Source: Fluviirhizobium alvei (GTDB lineage: Bacteria > Pseudomonadota > Alphaproteobacteria > Rhizobiales > Rhizobiaceae). From it: a stretch of 64,000 nucleotides of DNA. A program made the translations under genes and the position numbers. The stretch lies in assembly GCF_030551875.1 (NCBI RefSeq), contig NZ_JAUOZU010000012.1, positions 152,963-216,962 on the forward strand, given 5' to 3'. This document shows, piece by piece, positions 38,907 to 48,402 of the stretch; within the stretch, counting starts at the first letter, position 1; every line of letters begins with the position of its first letter. The notes under the pieces are model-generated. The model was not told where the DNA came from and made no database searches. It saw only the letters and a list, made by a program, of their open reading frames with translations.

Positions 38907-39251
38907 TCAACGTGACGACGCAGACAGAAGCTTCTGCGTCGTGGCATCCTCGATCTTGTTGCGCTGACGATCCGCCTCTTCCCGCCATTTGCGGGCCTCA
39001 TGGGCTTCGTCCTTAGCGCGTTTGCGATGCTTTCCCTGCGCAAACCAGGTCGCTACCGACCCGATCAGCATGCCAACCACCAGCGCCGCAAACAGAAACA
39101 GGAAAAAAGGCAGCGAGACCGACAGAACGCTGTCCTGCGGCTCGAATGGATTAAGCGCCAAAGTCACCAGATGGCGGTTCGCGACTGACAGAACGACCAG
39201 CAATATTGCGATCGGTACGATAATCACGATTTTGATCAGACGCATCACCAT
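38907..39251 (-). CDS. lapA: LapA-family (DUF1049) membrane protein
   Basis: A 114-residue protein with two hydrophobic segments (about 5-25 and 45-70) and a charged coiled-coil tail (HRKRAKDEAHEARKWREE). In E. coli LapA (YciS) lies next to LapB, which controls LpxC and lipopolysaccharide amount; no lapB gene adjoins here. It is the last gene of the run sppA-ihfB-lapA, a common alphaproteobacterial order. Confidence 0.75.
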   Translation of the reverse strand: MVMRLIKIVIIVPIAILLVVLSVANRHLVTLALNPFEPQDSVLSVSLPFFLFLFAALVVGMLIGSVATWFAQGKHRKRAKDEAHEARKWREEADRQRNKIEDATTQKLLSASSR

Positions 39252-39395
39252 GGCGCGCTCGTCTCCTGAGATTGTTTCGTCAGCAGTTGGCCTTGTGGGA
39301 CTCTCTGGACAGTTCCGGACAGCAAATCAAGTGCCTTGACGAATATGGTCCGGGCGAAGGCGAAATGTCGCGATGCGTTCCGCCCGGTGCCGATC

Positions 39396-39707
39396 TCAAT
39401 CCTCGTCGTCATCTTCCTCGTCAGCGAGGTCGGGATTGAGCCGTTCGCGCAGCTCCTTTCCCGTCTTGAAGAACGGAACCCACTTTTCCTCAACGAACAC
39501 GGCATCGCCTGTCCGCGGGTTGCGACCCGAACGCGACGGGCGGTTCTTGACCGAAAATGCGCCAAATCCACGCAACTCGACACGATTTCCGGCCGCAAGC
39601 GCATCCGTGATCTCATCAAGCACCGCATTGACGATATTCTCAACGTCGCGATGATAAAGATGCGGATTCTTCGCAGCGACAATCTGCACCAGCTCAGACT
39701 TGATCAC
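39396..39707 (-). CDS. ihfB: Integration host factor subunit beta
   Basis: A 103-residue DNA-bending protein of the HU/IHF family that pairs with IHF-alpha. Signatures are [13 protein letters not shown], the [22 protein letters not shown] arm with the intercalating Pro, and a very acidic tail (DEEDDDED). It starts with GTG after GAGGGGG. It is likely co-transcribed with sppA, which ends 33 bases upstream. Confidence 0.95.
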   Translation of the reverse strand: MIKSELVQIVAAKNPHLYHRDVENIVNAVLDEITDALAAGNRVELRGFGAFSVKNRPSRSGRNPRTGDAVFVEEKWVPFFKTGKELRERLNPDLADEEDDDED

Positions 39708-39740
39708 GAATGCCCCCTCTGACAGTCATGTGGTCTTGTT

Positions 39741-40703
39741 TTAACGGCCTTCAACCTGCCAAACAGAGACTAGACCGTCAAGCAACAACTTGTCTTCCTT
39801 GAGATTTTCGATGGCACTGCTTGATGCAAGCCAACTCAAACCCAGTGAATCGAGAACCTGTTTTGCCACAGAGCCAAACAGGAACGGAGTAGAGGTTCGC
39901 GGTGCGGCCCAATCCAGGATAGCGAGATCGGGATCGACCTTACGTTCCTTAAGGTAGGATTTGATGGCCTCCATGCCGCCGAGACTGTCAATCAGCCCGG
40001 CGGAAAGAGCCTGGCGACCGGTATAGACGCGACCATCAGCCAGCGACTGCGCCTTAGGACGATCGAGTTTCCGGCGTTCGGCAACGATCGAGACGAACCA
40101 ATCGTAAGAGTCGAGCACCATCGCCTGAATGGCGCCCTTGGCCTCCTCGCTCGCAGGATGGAACGGCGACGGCTCGGCCTTCAGCGGAGCCGATTTGATT
40201 TCCTCAAGCGAGACGCCGAGCTTGTCGAGAAGTCCCTTCACCTGCGGATACTGATAGATTACGCCGATGGACCCTGTAATCGAGGTCTCTCCGGCAACGA
40301 TATGATCCCCGGCGATGGCGATCATGTAACCGGCAGAGGCCGCAAGCGTGCGGACATCGGAAATCACCGGCTTCTTTTCGCCCACCTTGCGAATGGCTTT
40401 GTAGATGGCCTCGCCGCCGTAAGTGGTGCCGCCCGGCGAGGAAATCGAAACGATCAATGCCTTGGCATTGTCGTTCTTCGCAATCTTGTTGATGCGTTCG
40501 AGAAGCTCGACATCATCCTGGATCAGGCCGGAGATGGAAATCCGGGCAATATGCGGACTTTGCCTGTCATCGGACAAGGTGCCGCCGTTGGCGCCGATCC
40601 AGACCGAAACAATAACCAGAGCGATCAGGATGAAGGCTGCCACGCGCCAGAAAGTCAACTTTCTGCGAATCCGGCGCCGGTCCGCGATATCGCTCATGGT
40701 CAT
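39741..40703 (-). CDS. sppA: Signal peptide peptidase SppA (short form)
   Basis: A 320-residue membrane-anchored serine protease with one N-terminal helix (about 20-37) that degrades cleaved signal peptides. The catalytic dyad is Ser123 in TLAASAGYM and Lys175 in APLKAEPSP, 52 residues apart, as in the B. subtilis short SppA. ATG 40703 follows GGAG. It is read divergently from lptC. Confidence 0.93.
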   Translation of the reverse strand: MTMSDIADRRRIRRKLTFWRVAAFILIALVIVSVWIGANGGTLSDDRQSPHIARISISGLIQDDVELLERINKIAKNDNAKALIVSISSPGGTTYGGEAIYKAIRKVGEKKPVISDVRTLAASAGYMIAIAGDHIVAGETSITGSIGVIYQYPQVKGLLDKLGVSLEEIKSAPLKAEPSPFHPASEEAKGAIQAMVLDSYDWFVSIVAERRKLDRPKAQSLADGRVYTGRQALSAGLIDSLGGMEAIKSYLKERKVDPDLAILDWAAPRTSTPFLFGSVAKQVLDSLGLSWLASSSAIENLKEDKLLLDGLVSVWQVEGR

Positions 40704-40741
40704 GGCCGATACTCCATATCCTGATTGGGTCTTGACCCTAG

Positions 40742-40771
40742 ATAGCTCGCAACGGTTAAGACGCAAGTCAA
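40742..40771 (-). promoter_or_regulatory. Possible promoter of sppA-ihfB-lapA
   Basis: TTGACT (40766-40771) and AGCTAT (40742-40747) on the minus strand, separated by 18 bases. The -35 is good and the -10 is weak. It lies in the sppA/lptC divergent gap, about 40 bases from sppA. Confidence 0.45.
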
Positions 40772-40879
40772 ATCGAACGCCGTTGGCACGCAAACGCATA
40801 TTATCGCCGGCGGTGATTGTTTTTAATGGTTGCCTTGCCTATTTGTTGTGGTCATGTCGGCCAGAAATAGCGGATAATC

Positions 40880-41536
40880 ATGAACACGATAACAGGCACA
40901 GGTCCGGCCCGGCATGATATGTCGGCGCAATATGGGCAGGCGCTTGCCCATTCGCGCCGCGTTCGCCGCTGGAAAATCCTGCTGCCGATCATGGCGCTGG
41001 TGATTTCACTAGGCTTTATCGCCGTTTCCTGGGTTCGGAGCTTTTTTCCGGAAAATCTCGAGATTTCCGGCGCCAGGATCGAAAATGGCAAGGTGGTGAT
41101 GGAAAAACCCGCCATTTCCGGCCGCAATGACAACGGCATTTCCTACTACATGAATGCCGCGCGCGCGCTTCAGGATATCGCCAATCCCAACGACATCATG
41201 CTCGAAGACATCGATGCGTCGGTGCCAATCCGCGGCAACCTCATCGCCAGAGTCAAGGCGCTTTCGGCACAGTTTGATCGTTCGAACGACCGGCTCGAAC
41301 TGACGCAACCGTTTACCGTCAATCTCTCATCAGGGCTCGATATTCATTTCAAGTCCGCCCGACTCGATATTCCAGGGGGAGAAATGTCGACATCCGAGCC
41401 GATAGCCATAAAGGCGGAAGGCATGTCGATGGTTGCGAACCAGCTGAATATAACTGATAAGGGCAAAGTGATAAAATTCAGTGGTCAGGTTCGGCTGAAC
41501 GTCGAACCGGCGCTCGTTCGCAAAATTCAAAAATAA
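40880..41536 (+). CDS. lptC: LPS transport protein LptC
   Basis: A 218-residue bitopic inner-membrane protein: one N-terminal helix (about 31-50), then a periplasmic beta-jellyroll that receives lipopolysaccharide from the LptBFG transporter and passes it to LptA. Identity comes from its place before lptA-lptB and from the family pattern GRNDNGISYYMNAARALQD and IGLDIHFKSARLD-like strands; LptC is weakly conserved. lptA follows after 13 bases. Confidence 0.85.
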   Translation: MNTITGTGPARHDMSAQYGQALAHSRRVRRWKILLPIMALVISLGFIAVSWVRSFFPENLEISGARIENGKVVMEKPAISGRNDNGISYYMNAARALQDIANPNDIMLEDIDASVPIRGNLIARVKALSAQFDRSNDRLELTQPFTVNLSSGLDIHFKSARLDIPGGEMSTSEPIAIKAEGMSMVANQLNITDKGKVIKFSGQVRLNVEPALVRKIQK

Positions 41537-41549
41537 GGTATCGCCCGTC

Positions 41550-42092
41550 ATGAGGCCCTCTTTCGTCCTGACTACCATGGCATGTGCTCTCCTGTGCCTG
41601 TCGGCCGTTTCCGCCACGGCTCAGGACCGAACGAGCAAAATGTCCGGCCTCGCTCTTTCCAATGACAAGCCGATCCAGATCGAGAGCGACAATCTCGAAA
41701 TACGCGATCAGGAAAAGCGCGCGCTTTTCGATGGCAATGTCAGCGTCACGCAGGGAACGACCAACCTGAAGGCCTCAAACATGATCGTCTACTACAAGGG
41801 TAGCGGCGATTCGATTTCGAGCGGCAACAGTGGCGACATCGATCGCATCGAGGTCAAAGGCAATGTCCGGCTTGTCTCCGGGACGCAGAGTGCGCGCGGG
41901 GAAACCGGCGCTTTCGACATGACCACGGAAATTCTGACATTGAAAGGCAAGCAGGTCGTCCTGGCTGATGGCGCCAATGTTTTTACCGGTTGCAAACTGA
42001 CGGTCTGGATGAAGAACGGCGAGGCCAAGCTCGAGAGTTGCGGGGGCCGGGTTCGCATTCAGTTGGATCCCAAGTCGCGCAAGACCAACTGA
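41550..42092 (+). CDS. lptA: LPS transport periplasmic protein LptA
   Basis: A 180-residue exported protein with a Sec signal (LTTMACALLCLSAVSATAQ) and an OstA-type beta domain: IQIESDNLEIRDQEKRALFDG, VSVTQGTTNLKASNMIVYY, GNVRLVSGTQ. LptA strands form the bridge carrying lipopolysaccharide across the periplasm. It is followed after 15 bases by lptB. Confidence 0.9.
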   Translation: MRPSFVLTTMACALLCLSAVSATAQDRTSKMSGLALSNDKPIQIESDNLEIRDQEKRALFDGNVSVTQGTTNLKASNMIVYYKGSGDSISSGNSGDIDRIEVKGNVRLVSGTQSARGETGAFDMTTEILTLKGKQVVLADGANVFTGCKLTVWMKNGEAKLESCGGRVRIQLDPKSRKTN

Positions 42093-42107
42093 CCGGACCT
42101 GCATTTC

Positions 42108-42911
42108 GTGAAGATACCCTTCCTAAAATCCGGCGCGAATGACACACTCGCCCCGTCGCAGATTCCCCCGGAGCAGCTCGAGCGCTATCGGGGCACGCTG
42201 ATTGCGCGCGGAATCACCAAGACCTATCGTTCCAGGCGCGTGGTCAATGGCGTTTCCCTGATCGTCCGGCGCGGTGAAGCGGTCGGTCTGCTCGGACCGA
42301 ATGGTGCCGGCAAGACAACCTGCTTCTACATGATCACCGGGCTCATTCCGGTCGACCAGGGAAAGATCGAGATCGACGGGCACGATGTGACGTGGATGCC
42401 GATGTACCGGAGGGCCCGCCTCGGCGTCGGGTATCTGCCACAGGAAGCTTCAATCTTTCGCGGCCTGTCGGTCGAGGACAATCTGCGCGCCGTGCTTGAA
42501 GTGCGCACGAAGAACAAGACAGAGCGCGAGGACAAGCTGGCCGAACTTCTGGAGGAGTTCTCCATCTCGCATCTTCGCAAGTCGGCAGCGGTGGCACTCT
42601 CAGGCGGGGAGCGGCGGCGGCTCGAGATTGCGCGCGCATTGGCCACAGACCCGGCCTTCATGCTGCTCGATGAACCCTTTGCCGGCGTCGACCCGATCTC
42701 GGTTGCCGATATCCAGGAACTCGTCCGTCATCTCACCCGACGCGGAATTGGCGTGCTGATCACCGACCATAACGTCCGCGAAACCCTAGGCCTGATCGAC
42801 CGTGCCTATATCATTCATGCCGGTGAGGTTCTCACGCATGGGCGGGCATCCGACATCGTCAGCAATCCCGATGTCCGTCGGCTCTATCTCGGCGACAACT
42901 TCAGCCTTTAG
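42108..42911 (+). CDS. lptB: LPS export ABC transporter ATPase LptB
   Basis: A 267-residue ATPase that powers lipopolysaccharide extraction by LptFG. Walker A is GPNGAGKT (63-70), the signature LSGGERRRLEIAR, and Walker B FMLLDEPFAGVD; the C-terminal VRRLYLGDNF is the LptB tail. The N-terminal 30 residues exceed the E. coli protein. The start is a GTG at 42108. rpoN follows after 150 bases, an order shared with many alpha- and gammaproteobacteria. Confidence 0.95.
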   Translation: MKIPFLKSGANDTLAPSQIPPEQLERYRGTLIARGITKTYRSRRVVNGVSLIVRRGEAVGLLGPNGAGKTTCFYMITGLIPVDQGKIEIDGHDVTWMPMYRRARLGVGYLPQEASIFRGLSVEDNLRAVLEVRTKNKTEREDKLAELLEEFSISHLRKSAAVALSGGERRRLEIARALATDPAFMLLDEPFAGVDPISVADIQELVRHLTRRGIGVLITDHNVRETLGLIDRAYIIHAGEVLTHGRASDIVSNPDVRRLYLGDNFSL

Positions 42912-43061
42912 CGGACGATTTCCCGGGCCAAACCAGCGCATTCGAAAGATTGCTTGACCTGGAGGATTTAATAAGCAATTTTTGGGCCAGTTGACTGAAG
43001 GCTCTGTGCCTTTGACAGAAGGACGCCCGCGGTCAGCCTATCAGGGAGTATCGCGTCCGCC

Positions 43062-44597
43062 ATGGCCCTATCCGCCAGTCTGCATTTGCGACAAACCCAG
43101 TCGCTGGTGATGACCCCGCAGCTGATGCAATCGATTCAGCTTCTGCAGATGACGCATCTGGAACTCAATCAGTTCATTGCACAGGAACTGGAGAAGAACC
43201 CGCTTCTGGAAGTCACCATGCCCGGCTCCGACGACGGCGTCGCACCGATGCCTTCGGGTGAAGACAGGTTCCAGCAGGCCGAGACCGGCAGCAATGACAG
43301 TGACATCCCATTGGGCGGCCGCCAGACGGAACGGCTGACCGAGGCGCTCGATACCGGCTTTGAGAATGTCTACCAGGATGATGCCGGCCCCCGCAAAGCC
43401 GATGCGCCCGAGCTGCTGCAGCAGTGGAAATCAATGCCGGGAAGCCTGGGAGAAAGCGGAGAATCCTACGATCTCGACGATTTCGTCGCGAGCAGGATCA
43501 CACTCAAAGAGCATCTCACCCAGCAGATCCCGTTTTCCGTCAGCGATCCGGTCGAACGTCTTATCGCCGCCCATCTGGTCGACATGGTCGATGATGCCGG
43601 TTACCTCCCGGCTTCCCTGCACGACATCGATGACAAGCTGGGAGCCGATCCGGACCTGATCGAAACGGTGGTGACCAAGCTTCAGATGCTGGACCCGCCG
43701 GGCGTATTTGCCCGCTCCCTGAGCGAATGCCTTGCCATTCAGCTCAAGGCCAAGGATCGTTTCGATCCGGCCATGGAAGCGCTGATTTCACATCTCGACC
43801 TTCTGGCGAAACGTGATTTCGCGTCGCTCAAGAAAATCTGCGGCGTCGACGAGGAAGATCTGCTTGACATGCTGTCGGAGATCCGGTCGCTCGATCCGAA
43901 ACCGGGCAGCGGGTTCGAGACCAGCCATTCTGAATCGATCGTGCCCGACGTCATTGTCCAACCCGCCCCGGATGGCGGCTGGATGGTGGAACTCAATACC
44001 GATACGCTTCCCAAGGTTCTGGTGAACCAGGACTATTTCCAGAAAGTGTCGACCTCGGTTTCTGCGCAACCGGCCGACCAGGCCTTCCTGTCCGAATGCC
44101 TTCAGAATGCGAACTGGCTGACGCGCAGTCTCGACCAGCGCGCCAAGACCATCGTCAAGGTGGCAAGTGAAATCATTCGCCAGCAGGATGCATTTCTGGC
44201 GCATGGTATAGGCCATCTGCGGCCCCTCAATCTCAAGACGGTGGCCGAGGCGGTGAAAATGCACGAATCGACGATCAGCCGCGTGACGTCGAACAAATAT
44301 ATGATGACCCCGCGCGGCCTCTTTGAATTGAAATTCTTCTTCACCGTCTCCATTGCCTCGATCGAGGGCGGCGAGGCGCATTCTGCGGAATCGGTCCGCC
44401 ATCGCATCCGCAGCCTGATTAACGAGGAAACTGCAGCCAATGTGCTGTCCGATGACGATATCGTCGATATTCTGAAAAAGGATGGCGTCGAGATCGCGCG
44501 ACGAACCGTGGCCAAATACAGGGAGGCGATGAACATTCCCTCATCCGTGCAACGCAGGCGCGAAAAGCGCGCCGTGGCAAAGGCATCTACGGCCTGA
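43062..44597 (+). CDS. rpoN: RNA polymerase sigma-54 factor
   Basis: A 511-residue sigma-54 that recognises -24/-12 promoters and needs AAA+ activators; in rhizobia it controls nitrogen fixation, nitrogen and dicarboxylate metabolism. The Gln-rich N-terminal activator region (LRQTQSLVMTPQLMQSIQLL) is followed by an acidic linker, the core-binding domain, a helix-turn-helix near 395-416 (EAVKMHESTISRVTSNK) and the invariant RpoN box ARRTVAKYRE starting at about 479. GGGAG precedes the ATG. Confidence 0.96.
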   Translation: MALSASLHLRQTQSLVMTPQLMQSIQLLQMTHLELNQFIAQELEKNPLLEVTMPGSDDGVAPMPSGEDRFQQAETGSNDSDIPLGGRQTERLTEALDTGFENVYQDDAGPRKADAPELLQQWKSMPGSLGESGESYDLDDFVASRITLKEHLTQQIPFSVSDPVERLIAAHLVDMVDDAGYLPASLHDIDDKLGADPDLIETVVTKLQMLDPPGVFARSLSECLAIQLKAKDRFDPAMEALISHLDLLAKRDFASLKKICGVDEEDLLDMLSEIRSLDPKPGSGFETSHSESIVPDVIVQPAPDGGWMVELNTDTLPKVLVNQDYFQKVSTSVSAQPADQAFLSECLQNANWLTRSLDQRAKTIVKVASEIIRQQDAFLAHGIGHLRPLNLKTVAEAVKMHESTISRVTSNKYMMTPRGLFELKFFFTVSIASIEGGEAHSAESVRHRIRSLINEETAANVLSDDDIVDILKKDGVEIARRTVAKYREAMNIPSSVQRRREKRAVAKASTA

Positions 44598-44983
44598 CTG
44601 TGACGCAAGCACTGGAATACCCGTTTTATTAGAAATCTTTTGTGTTCTTTTTGGTTGTCCACATGCCGGCAACTTGACTTTCGACCGACCCGCGAATAGA
44701 GCCCGCGGCCATATGAGAATACGTGCAGCGCGGAAAGAAAGAGGCCGAACTGTCCGGCCGTAAGCATGAAACGCTTGGATCGGGCAGCATGATGGAATAA
44801 ACTGCAGGCAATTGCTCATTGGCGTCACCGGGGGGATGGTCGGCTACACGGGTCTCAGAGAGCCTCAAAAAGTCGAAGGCCGCTTCCTATATACGCTGAA
44901 AAGCTGCCTGCCCGGAAGCCGGAAGCCGTTCCGCGCAGGTAACACAGCGGGCTTCCATTTTTGACTGCAGGAAGGAAACCACC
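44598..44983. other. 386-base gap between rpoN and hpf
   Basis: No gene is supported here; open frames are short and overlap on both strands. TTGACT at 44674-44679 with a weak TAGAGC 17 bases on could be a promoter reading to hpf with a long leader, and CTATATA (about 44893) lies closer to the gene. I see no clear riboswitch or RNA gene. Confidence 0.5.
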
Positions 44984-45556
44984 ATGAGCGTGCGTGTAAC
45001 CGGCAAGCATATGGATATCGGCGATGCGTTTCGGATGAAGATCTCCGACAAGATCCACGAAGCGATCGACAAGTATTTCGACGGCGGCTTTTCAAGCCAG
45101 GTGCTCGTGGAAAAATCCGGTTCGCGTTTTTCAGCAGATTGCAAGATCCATCTCGATTCCGGCGTCCACCTTCATGCGGAAGGCGAAGCCAATGACCCGC
45201 AGCAAGCGTTTGAATCCGCTTTCGAACGGGTTGAAAAGCGTCTGCGGCGCTACAAGCGCAAGCTGCGCGATCATCATCATGGCGAAAGCCGTTCGGCACA
45301 GGAAGTCGCCTATGCCGTGATCGATTCCCCGGCGGAAGAGGTCGAGGAAGTGGCCGAGGATTTCGCACCAGTCATTATCGCTGAAACCACGAAGAAGCTC
45401 TCGACCATGTCGGTTGCCTCCGCGGTGATGGCGCTTGACATGACCGACGAACCAATTCTGATGTTCCGCAAGCCCGGCACAGCCGAGCTTAACATTGTCT
45501 ACCGCCGCAACGACGGCAATATCGGCTGGATCGACCCGGCAAACATAAAAAGCTAA
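44984..45556 (+). CDS. hpf: Long-form ribosome hibernation promoting factor
   Basis: A 190-residue long HPF that binds the 30S decoding site in starved cells and drives 100S dimer formation. The N-terminal ribosome-binding domain (about 1-95, MSVRVTGKHMDIGDAF, ERVEKRLRRYKRKLRDHHH) is joined by an acidic linker to the C-terminal dimerisation domain (AVMALDMTDEPILMFRKPGT, NIVYRRNDGNIGWIDP). Location between rpoN and ptsN is a widely conserved proteobacterial arrangement. Confidence 0.93.
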   Translation: MSVRVTGKHMDIGDAFRMKISDKIHEAIDKYFDGGFSSQVLVEKSGSRFSADCKIHLDSGVHLHAEGEANDPQQAFESAFERVEKRLRRYKRKLRDHHHGESRSAQEVAYAVIDSPAEEVEEVAEDFAPVIIAETTKKLSTMSVASAVMALDMTDEPILMFRKPGTAELNIVYRRNDGNIGWIDPANIKS

Positions 45557-45585
45557 AGCGGTACTGTAAAAATTTTCGAGGGGAA

Positions 45586-45607
45586 GAGCCGGCGGCTTCG
45601 CCGGCTC
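45586..45607 (+). promoter_or_regulatory. Perfect 9-bp hairpin between hpf and ptsN
   Basis: GAGCCGGCG, loop GCTT, CGCCGGCTC. No U-run follows, so it is not a classical terminator. It may stabilise or process the hpf-ptsN transcript or reduce read-through. Confidence 0.6.
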
Positions 45608-45637
45608 GAAGATCCGGGCCGAAAAAGGACAAAATGA

Positions 45638-46102
45638 ATGGCTTTGGCAGACATTTTGCTTACGGAAGGGATTCTTCCGGCGCTTCGCGCGCAGACAAAA
45701 AAGCAGCTTCTGATGGAGTTGGCGACCTGCGCAGCGAAGATCACGGGCATTCCGGAGCGGGAAATTTTTGAAGTCGTTCTCCAGAGAGAAAAACTCGGCT
45801 CAACCGGCGTCGGCGGCGGCATTGCCATTCCGCACGGCAAGCTGAAATCGCTCGACCGGATCGTCGGCGTTTTCGCGCGGCTGGAAACGCCTGTCGATTT
45901 CGAAGCGCTCGATGACCAGCCTGTCGATCTTGTCTTCATGTTGCTCGCGCCGGAAGGTGCCGGTGCCGACCATCTCAAGGCGCTGTCGCGCATCGCCCGC
46001 CTTATGCGCGATCAGGACTTGGTGACCCGCCTGCGAGCATCCGATTCGGTGCCGGCGATCGAAGCCTGCCTGAACCAGGAACAGGCATCCAACGCCGCTT
46101 GA
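45638..46102 (+). CDS. ptsN: Nitrogen-regulatory PTS protein EIIA-Ntr
   Basis: A 154-residue EIIA domain that receives phosphate from NPr, usually at a His in the GGGIAIPHGKL motif (His66), and regulates nitrogen, potassium and carbon metabolism by protein contact rather than transport. AAGGA lies upstream of ATG 45638. The gene sits 81 bases after hpf, as in other proteobacteria. Confidence 0.95.
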   Translation: MALADILLTEGILPALRAQTKKQLLMELATCAAKITGIPEREIFEVVLQREKLGSTGVGGGIAIPHGKLKSLDRIVGVFARLETPVDFEALDDQPVDLVFMLLAPEGAGADHLKALSRIARLMRDQDLVTRLRASDSVPAIEACLNQEQASNAA

Positions 46103-46144
46103 GCGGCTTTCCGGATCTCTATGAAACCGGGCGGCGTGGCAGCT

Positions 46145-47089
46145 TCAGGTCAGAAGCCACGCCCAGAAACTCACCGTCAGCGCCCCCACTCCCGTCGTCA
46201 GCGTAATTGCCGAGGCTGCCAAAGGTTCGGCTGCCTTGAACTGTGAGGCAATCAGCCAGGCATTGACGCCGGTGGGAACTGAAGCCGTCAGCACCAGCGC
46301 AGCTATCCATTCCGTACGCAGGCCGAGCCCGTGCGCCGCCAGAAAGACCAGACCGGGAAGCGCAAAGAGCTTGAGGACTGACACGCTAGCCGCGAGACCG
46401 AGATTGCCGGCAAATCCGTAACGCCGCATGGCCATCCCGAGCGAAATAAGGGCTGCCGGGCCCGCAATCGCCGAGATCTGATCGACGAGGATTTTCGGCG
46501 GACCGGCCAGTGGCAGGCCGGTAAGATGCCAGAAGACACCGCCCACAATGCCGAACATCAGCGGATTGCCCGTCATGTTGCGCAGAAACGTCTTCAATAG
46601 AGTTAAGGGCCCGTCCATGGCCTTGCCGGTATCACCACGTTCAGCGCGCTCCATGAGGACGGAGCTTGCGATCATCATCACCGGCAGATGGATGGCAATC
46701 AGGATCGACAGTGCGACAAGGCCATTCGGGCCCACGATCCGGTCGACCAGCGGCAGGCCGATGAAGACATTGTTGGCGAATGCCGACGATACGCCAGCGA
46801 CCGTGCCGGTGCGCCGATCGGTCCCAAATCCGAAACGGGCCAGACAATGTGCTGCAGTCCAGGTGACCGCGACAGCGGAGAAATAGGCGATCCAGAGCCT
46901 GACGGGAAAGGCACCGTGGAAATCCGCTTCCGCCAGCGTCCGGAACAGCAATACGGGAACGGCGAGCTTGAAGACGAACTCGGCCAGTGCATCGCCGGCG
47001 GACGGGCGCAGATAGGTTGAGGCGACGAGAAGCCAGCCAACAAGAATCAGCAGGAAGACGGGCAGGACATTTTGTACGACAGCGAGCAT
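46145..47089 (-). CDS. AEC-family (auxin efflux carrier-like) transporter
   Basis: A 314-residue inner-membrane protein with about ten helices. Family features: VLPVFLLILVGW in the first helix, SAFANNVFIGLPLVDRI, and LTASVPTGVNAWLIAS near the C-terminus. Bacterial members move malonate, malate or other carboxylates; the substrate is unknown. I chose ATG 47089 (MLAVVQNVLPVF); the longer frame has 51 residues with no transporter character. Confidence 0.87.
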   Translation of the reverse strand: MLAVVQNVLPVFLLILVGWLLVASTYLRPSAGDALAEFVFKLAVPVLLFRTLAEADFHGAFPVRLWIAYFSAVAVTWTAAHCLARFGFGTDRRTGTVAGVSSAFANNVFIGLPLVDRIVGPNGLVALSILIAIHLPVMMIASSVLMERAERGDTGKAMDGPLTLLKTFLRNMTGNPLMFGIVGGVFWHLTGLPLAGPPKILVDQISAIAGPAALISLGMAMRRYGFAGNLGLAASVSVLKLFALPGLVFLAAHGLGLRTEWIAALVLTASVPTGVNAWLIASQFKAAEPLAASAITLTTGVGALTVSFWAWLLT

Positions 47090-47259
47090 AGGGGGTCGCC
47101 AAGAGACAGTTTCTCCGGCTATGGCGCCATTTTTGCCGGACGACAAGTTCCATTGGCGCCGGATTGGTTCGTTGACGAAAGAAAAACACTCGTTGTGGAA
47201 CATCGCGCTTGTTATCATGCAGGCGCAGTGGCAGTTTCGCACCTGCGAAAGGAACCACG

Positions 47260-47709
47260 ATGCTGGACAAGGGCAACAACGATTTCAGGGAACGGATCGA
47301 GACTTCGTTCGCGCATCAGGGCGCCATGGCGCTGATCGGGGCAGAATTGACACGGATCCAGAAAGGCACCGTGGAGATTGAACTGTCCTATGATCAGAAA
47401 CTCACACAGCAGCATGGGTTTCTGCATGCCGGCATCATAGCTGCAGTTCTCGATTCCGCCTGCACCTATGCAGCCTATACGATGATCGAGCCGGAAGCCT
47501 CGATTCTCACCATCGAGTTCAAGGTCAACCTGATGTCACCCGGCAAGGGCGACCGTTTTCTGTTTCGCGGCGAAATCACCAAGCCCGGTTCCAACATCAT
47601 TGTCGCCGACGGTCGCGCCTATTCGATCGGCGATGGACCCGCCAAGCTGATCGCCTCGATGACAGGCACCAAAATGGTGCTGCGCGGACGTGAGGAGCTC
47701 GCAGGATGA
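47260..47709 (+). CDS. PaaI-family hotdog thioesterase
   Basis: A 149-residue single hotdog domain with the active-site pattern QQHGFLHAGIIAAVLDSA and the IEFKVNLMSPGKGDRF strand. Such enzymes hydrolyse acyl-CoA thioesters. AAGGAA precedes the ATG at 47260. Its stop overlaps the mtnN start by 4 bases, so the two are coupled; a functional link to nucleoside salvage is not obvious. Confidence 0.88.
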   Translation: MLDKGNNDFRERIETSFAHQGAMALIGAELTRIQKGTVEIELSYDQKLTQQHGFLHAGIIAAVLDSACTYAAYTMIEPEASILTIEFKVNLMSPGKGDRFLFRGEITKPGSNIIVADGRAYSIGDGPAKLIASMTGTKMVLRGREELAG

Positions 47710-48341
47710 GCAACCGTATCAAAACTGTCGCTGGTCGCTCCATCCTTTATGTCATGGCGGCGGAAGCCGAATATGGCCCGCATCTGCAAACGCTTTTCAC
47801 ACCGGTCATGACAGGCGTCGGCCCCGTGGAAGCGGCCGTATCGCTGACCCGTGTGCTTACCGAACTCGCTCTCGATGGACGTCGTCCGGATCTCGTCGTC
47901 TCGCTCGGCTCGGCCGGATCGGCCCGCCTCGAGCAGACAGAAATCTATCAGGTCACTTCGGTCTCCTATCGAGACATGGATGCTTCACCGCTGGGATTTA
48001 AGAAGGGGATGACCCCGTTTCTCGATCTCCCCGCCACCGTCGAACTGCCGTTCCGGGTTAGTGGGATCGAAGCTGCTTCCCTATCCACCGGCGGCGACAT
48101 CATATCGGGTGACGCCTATAACGGCATCGATTGCGATATGGTCGACATGGAGACATTCGCCATTCTGCGCGCCACCATGGCGTTCGATATTCCGCTCGTC
48201 GGATTGCGCGGCATTTCCGACGGCAAGGCGGAACTGCGCCATGTCGGCGACTGGACGGAATATCTGCATGTGATTGACGAAAAACTGGCAAGCGCCGTCA
48301 ACCGGCTCGAACAGGCGATCCTGTCCGGCGAAATCCTCTAA
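47706..48341 (+). CDS. mtnN: 5'-methylthioadenosine/S-adenosylhomocysteine nucleosidase
   Basis: A 211-residue phosphorylase-fold enzyme that cleaves adenine from methylthioadenosine and S-adenosylhomocysteine. Seen are MTGVGPVEAAVSL, LVVSLGSAGS, the substrate-binding DMVDMETFAILRA and GISDGKAELRHVGDW. It is shorter than E. coli Pfs (232 residues), and the catalytic Asp is not easy to place, so it could be a related nucleosidase. Its start overlaps the thioesterase stop by 4 bases. Confidence 0.82.
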   Translation: MSNRIKTVAGRSILYVMAAEAEYGPHLQTLFTPVMTGVGPVEAAVSLTRVLTELALDGRRPDLVVSLGSAGSARLEQTEIYQVTSVSYRDMDASPLGFKKGMTPFLDLPATVELPFRVSGIEAASLSTGGDIISGDAYNGIDCDMVDMETFAILRATMAFDIPLVGLRGISDGKAELRHVGDWTEYLHVIDEKLASAVNRLEQAILSGEIL

Positions 48342-48402
48342 ACGCCGGATTCGCGCGCAGGGCGGGCTTGCGAAAAGGCTCTGTTTTCTTTAAAGGCTCG
48401 CC

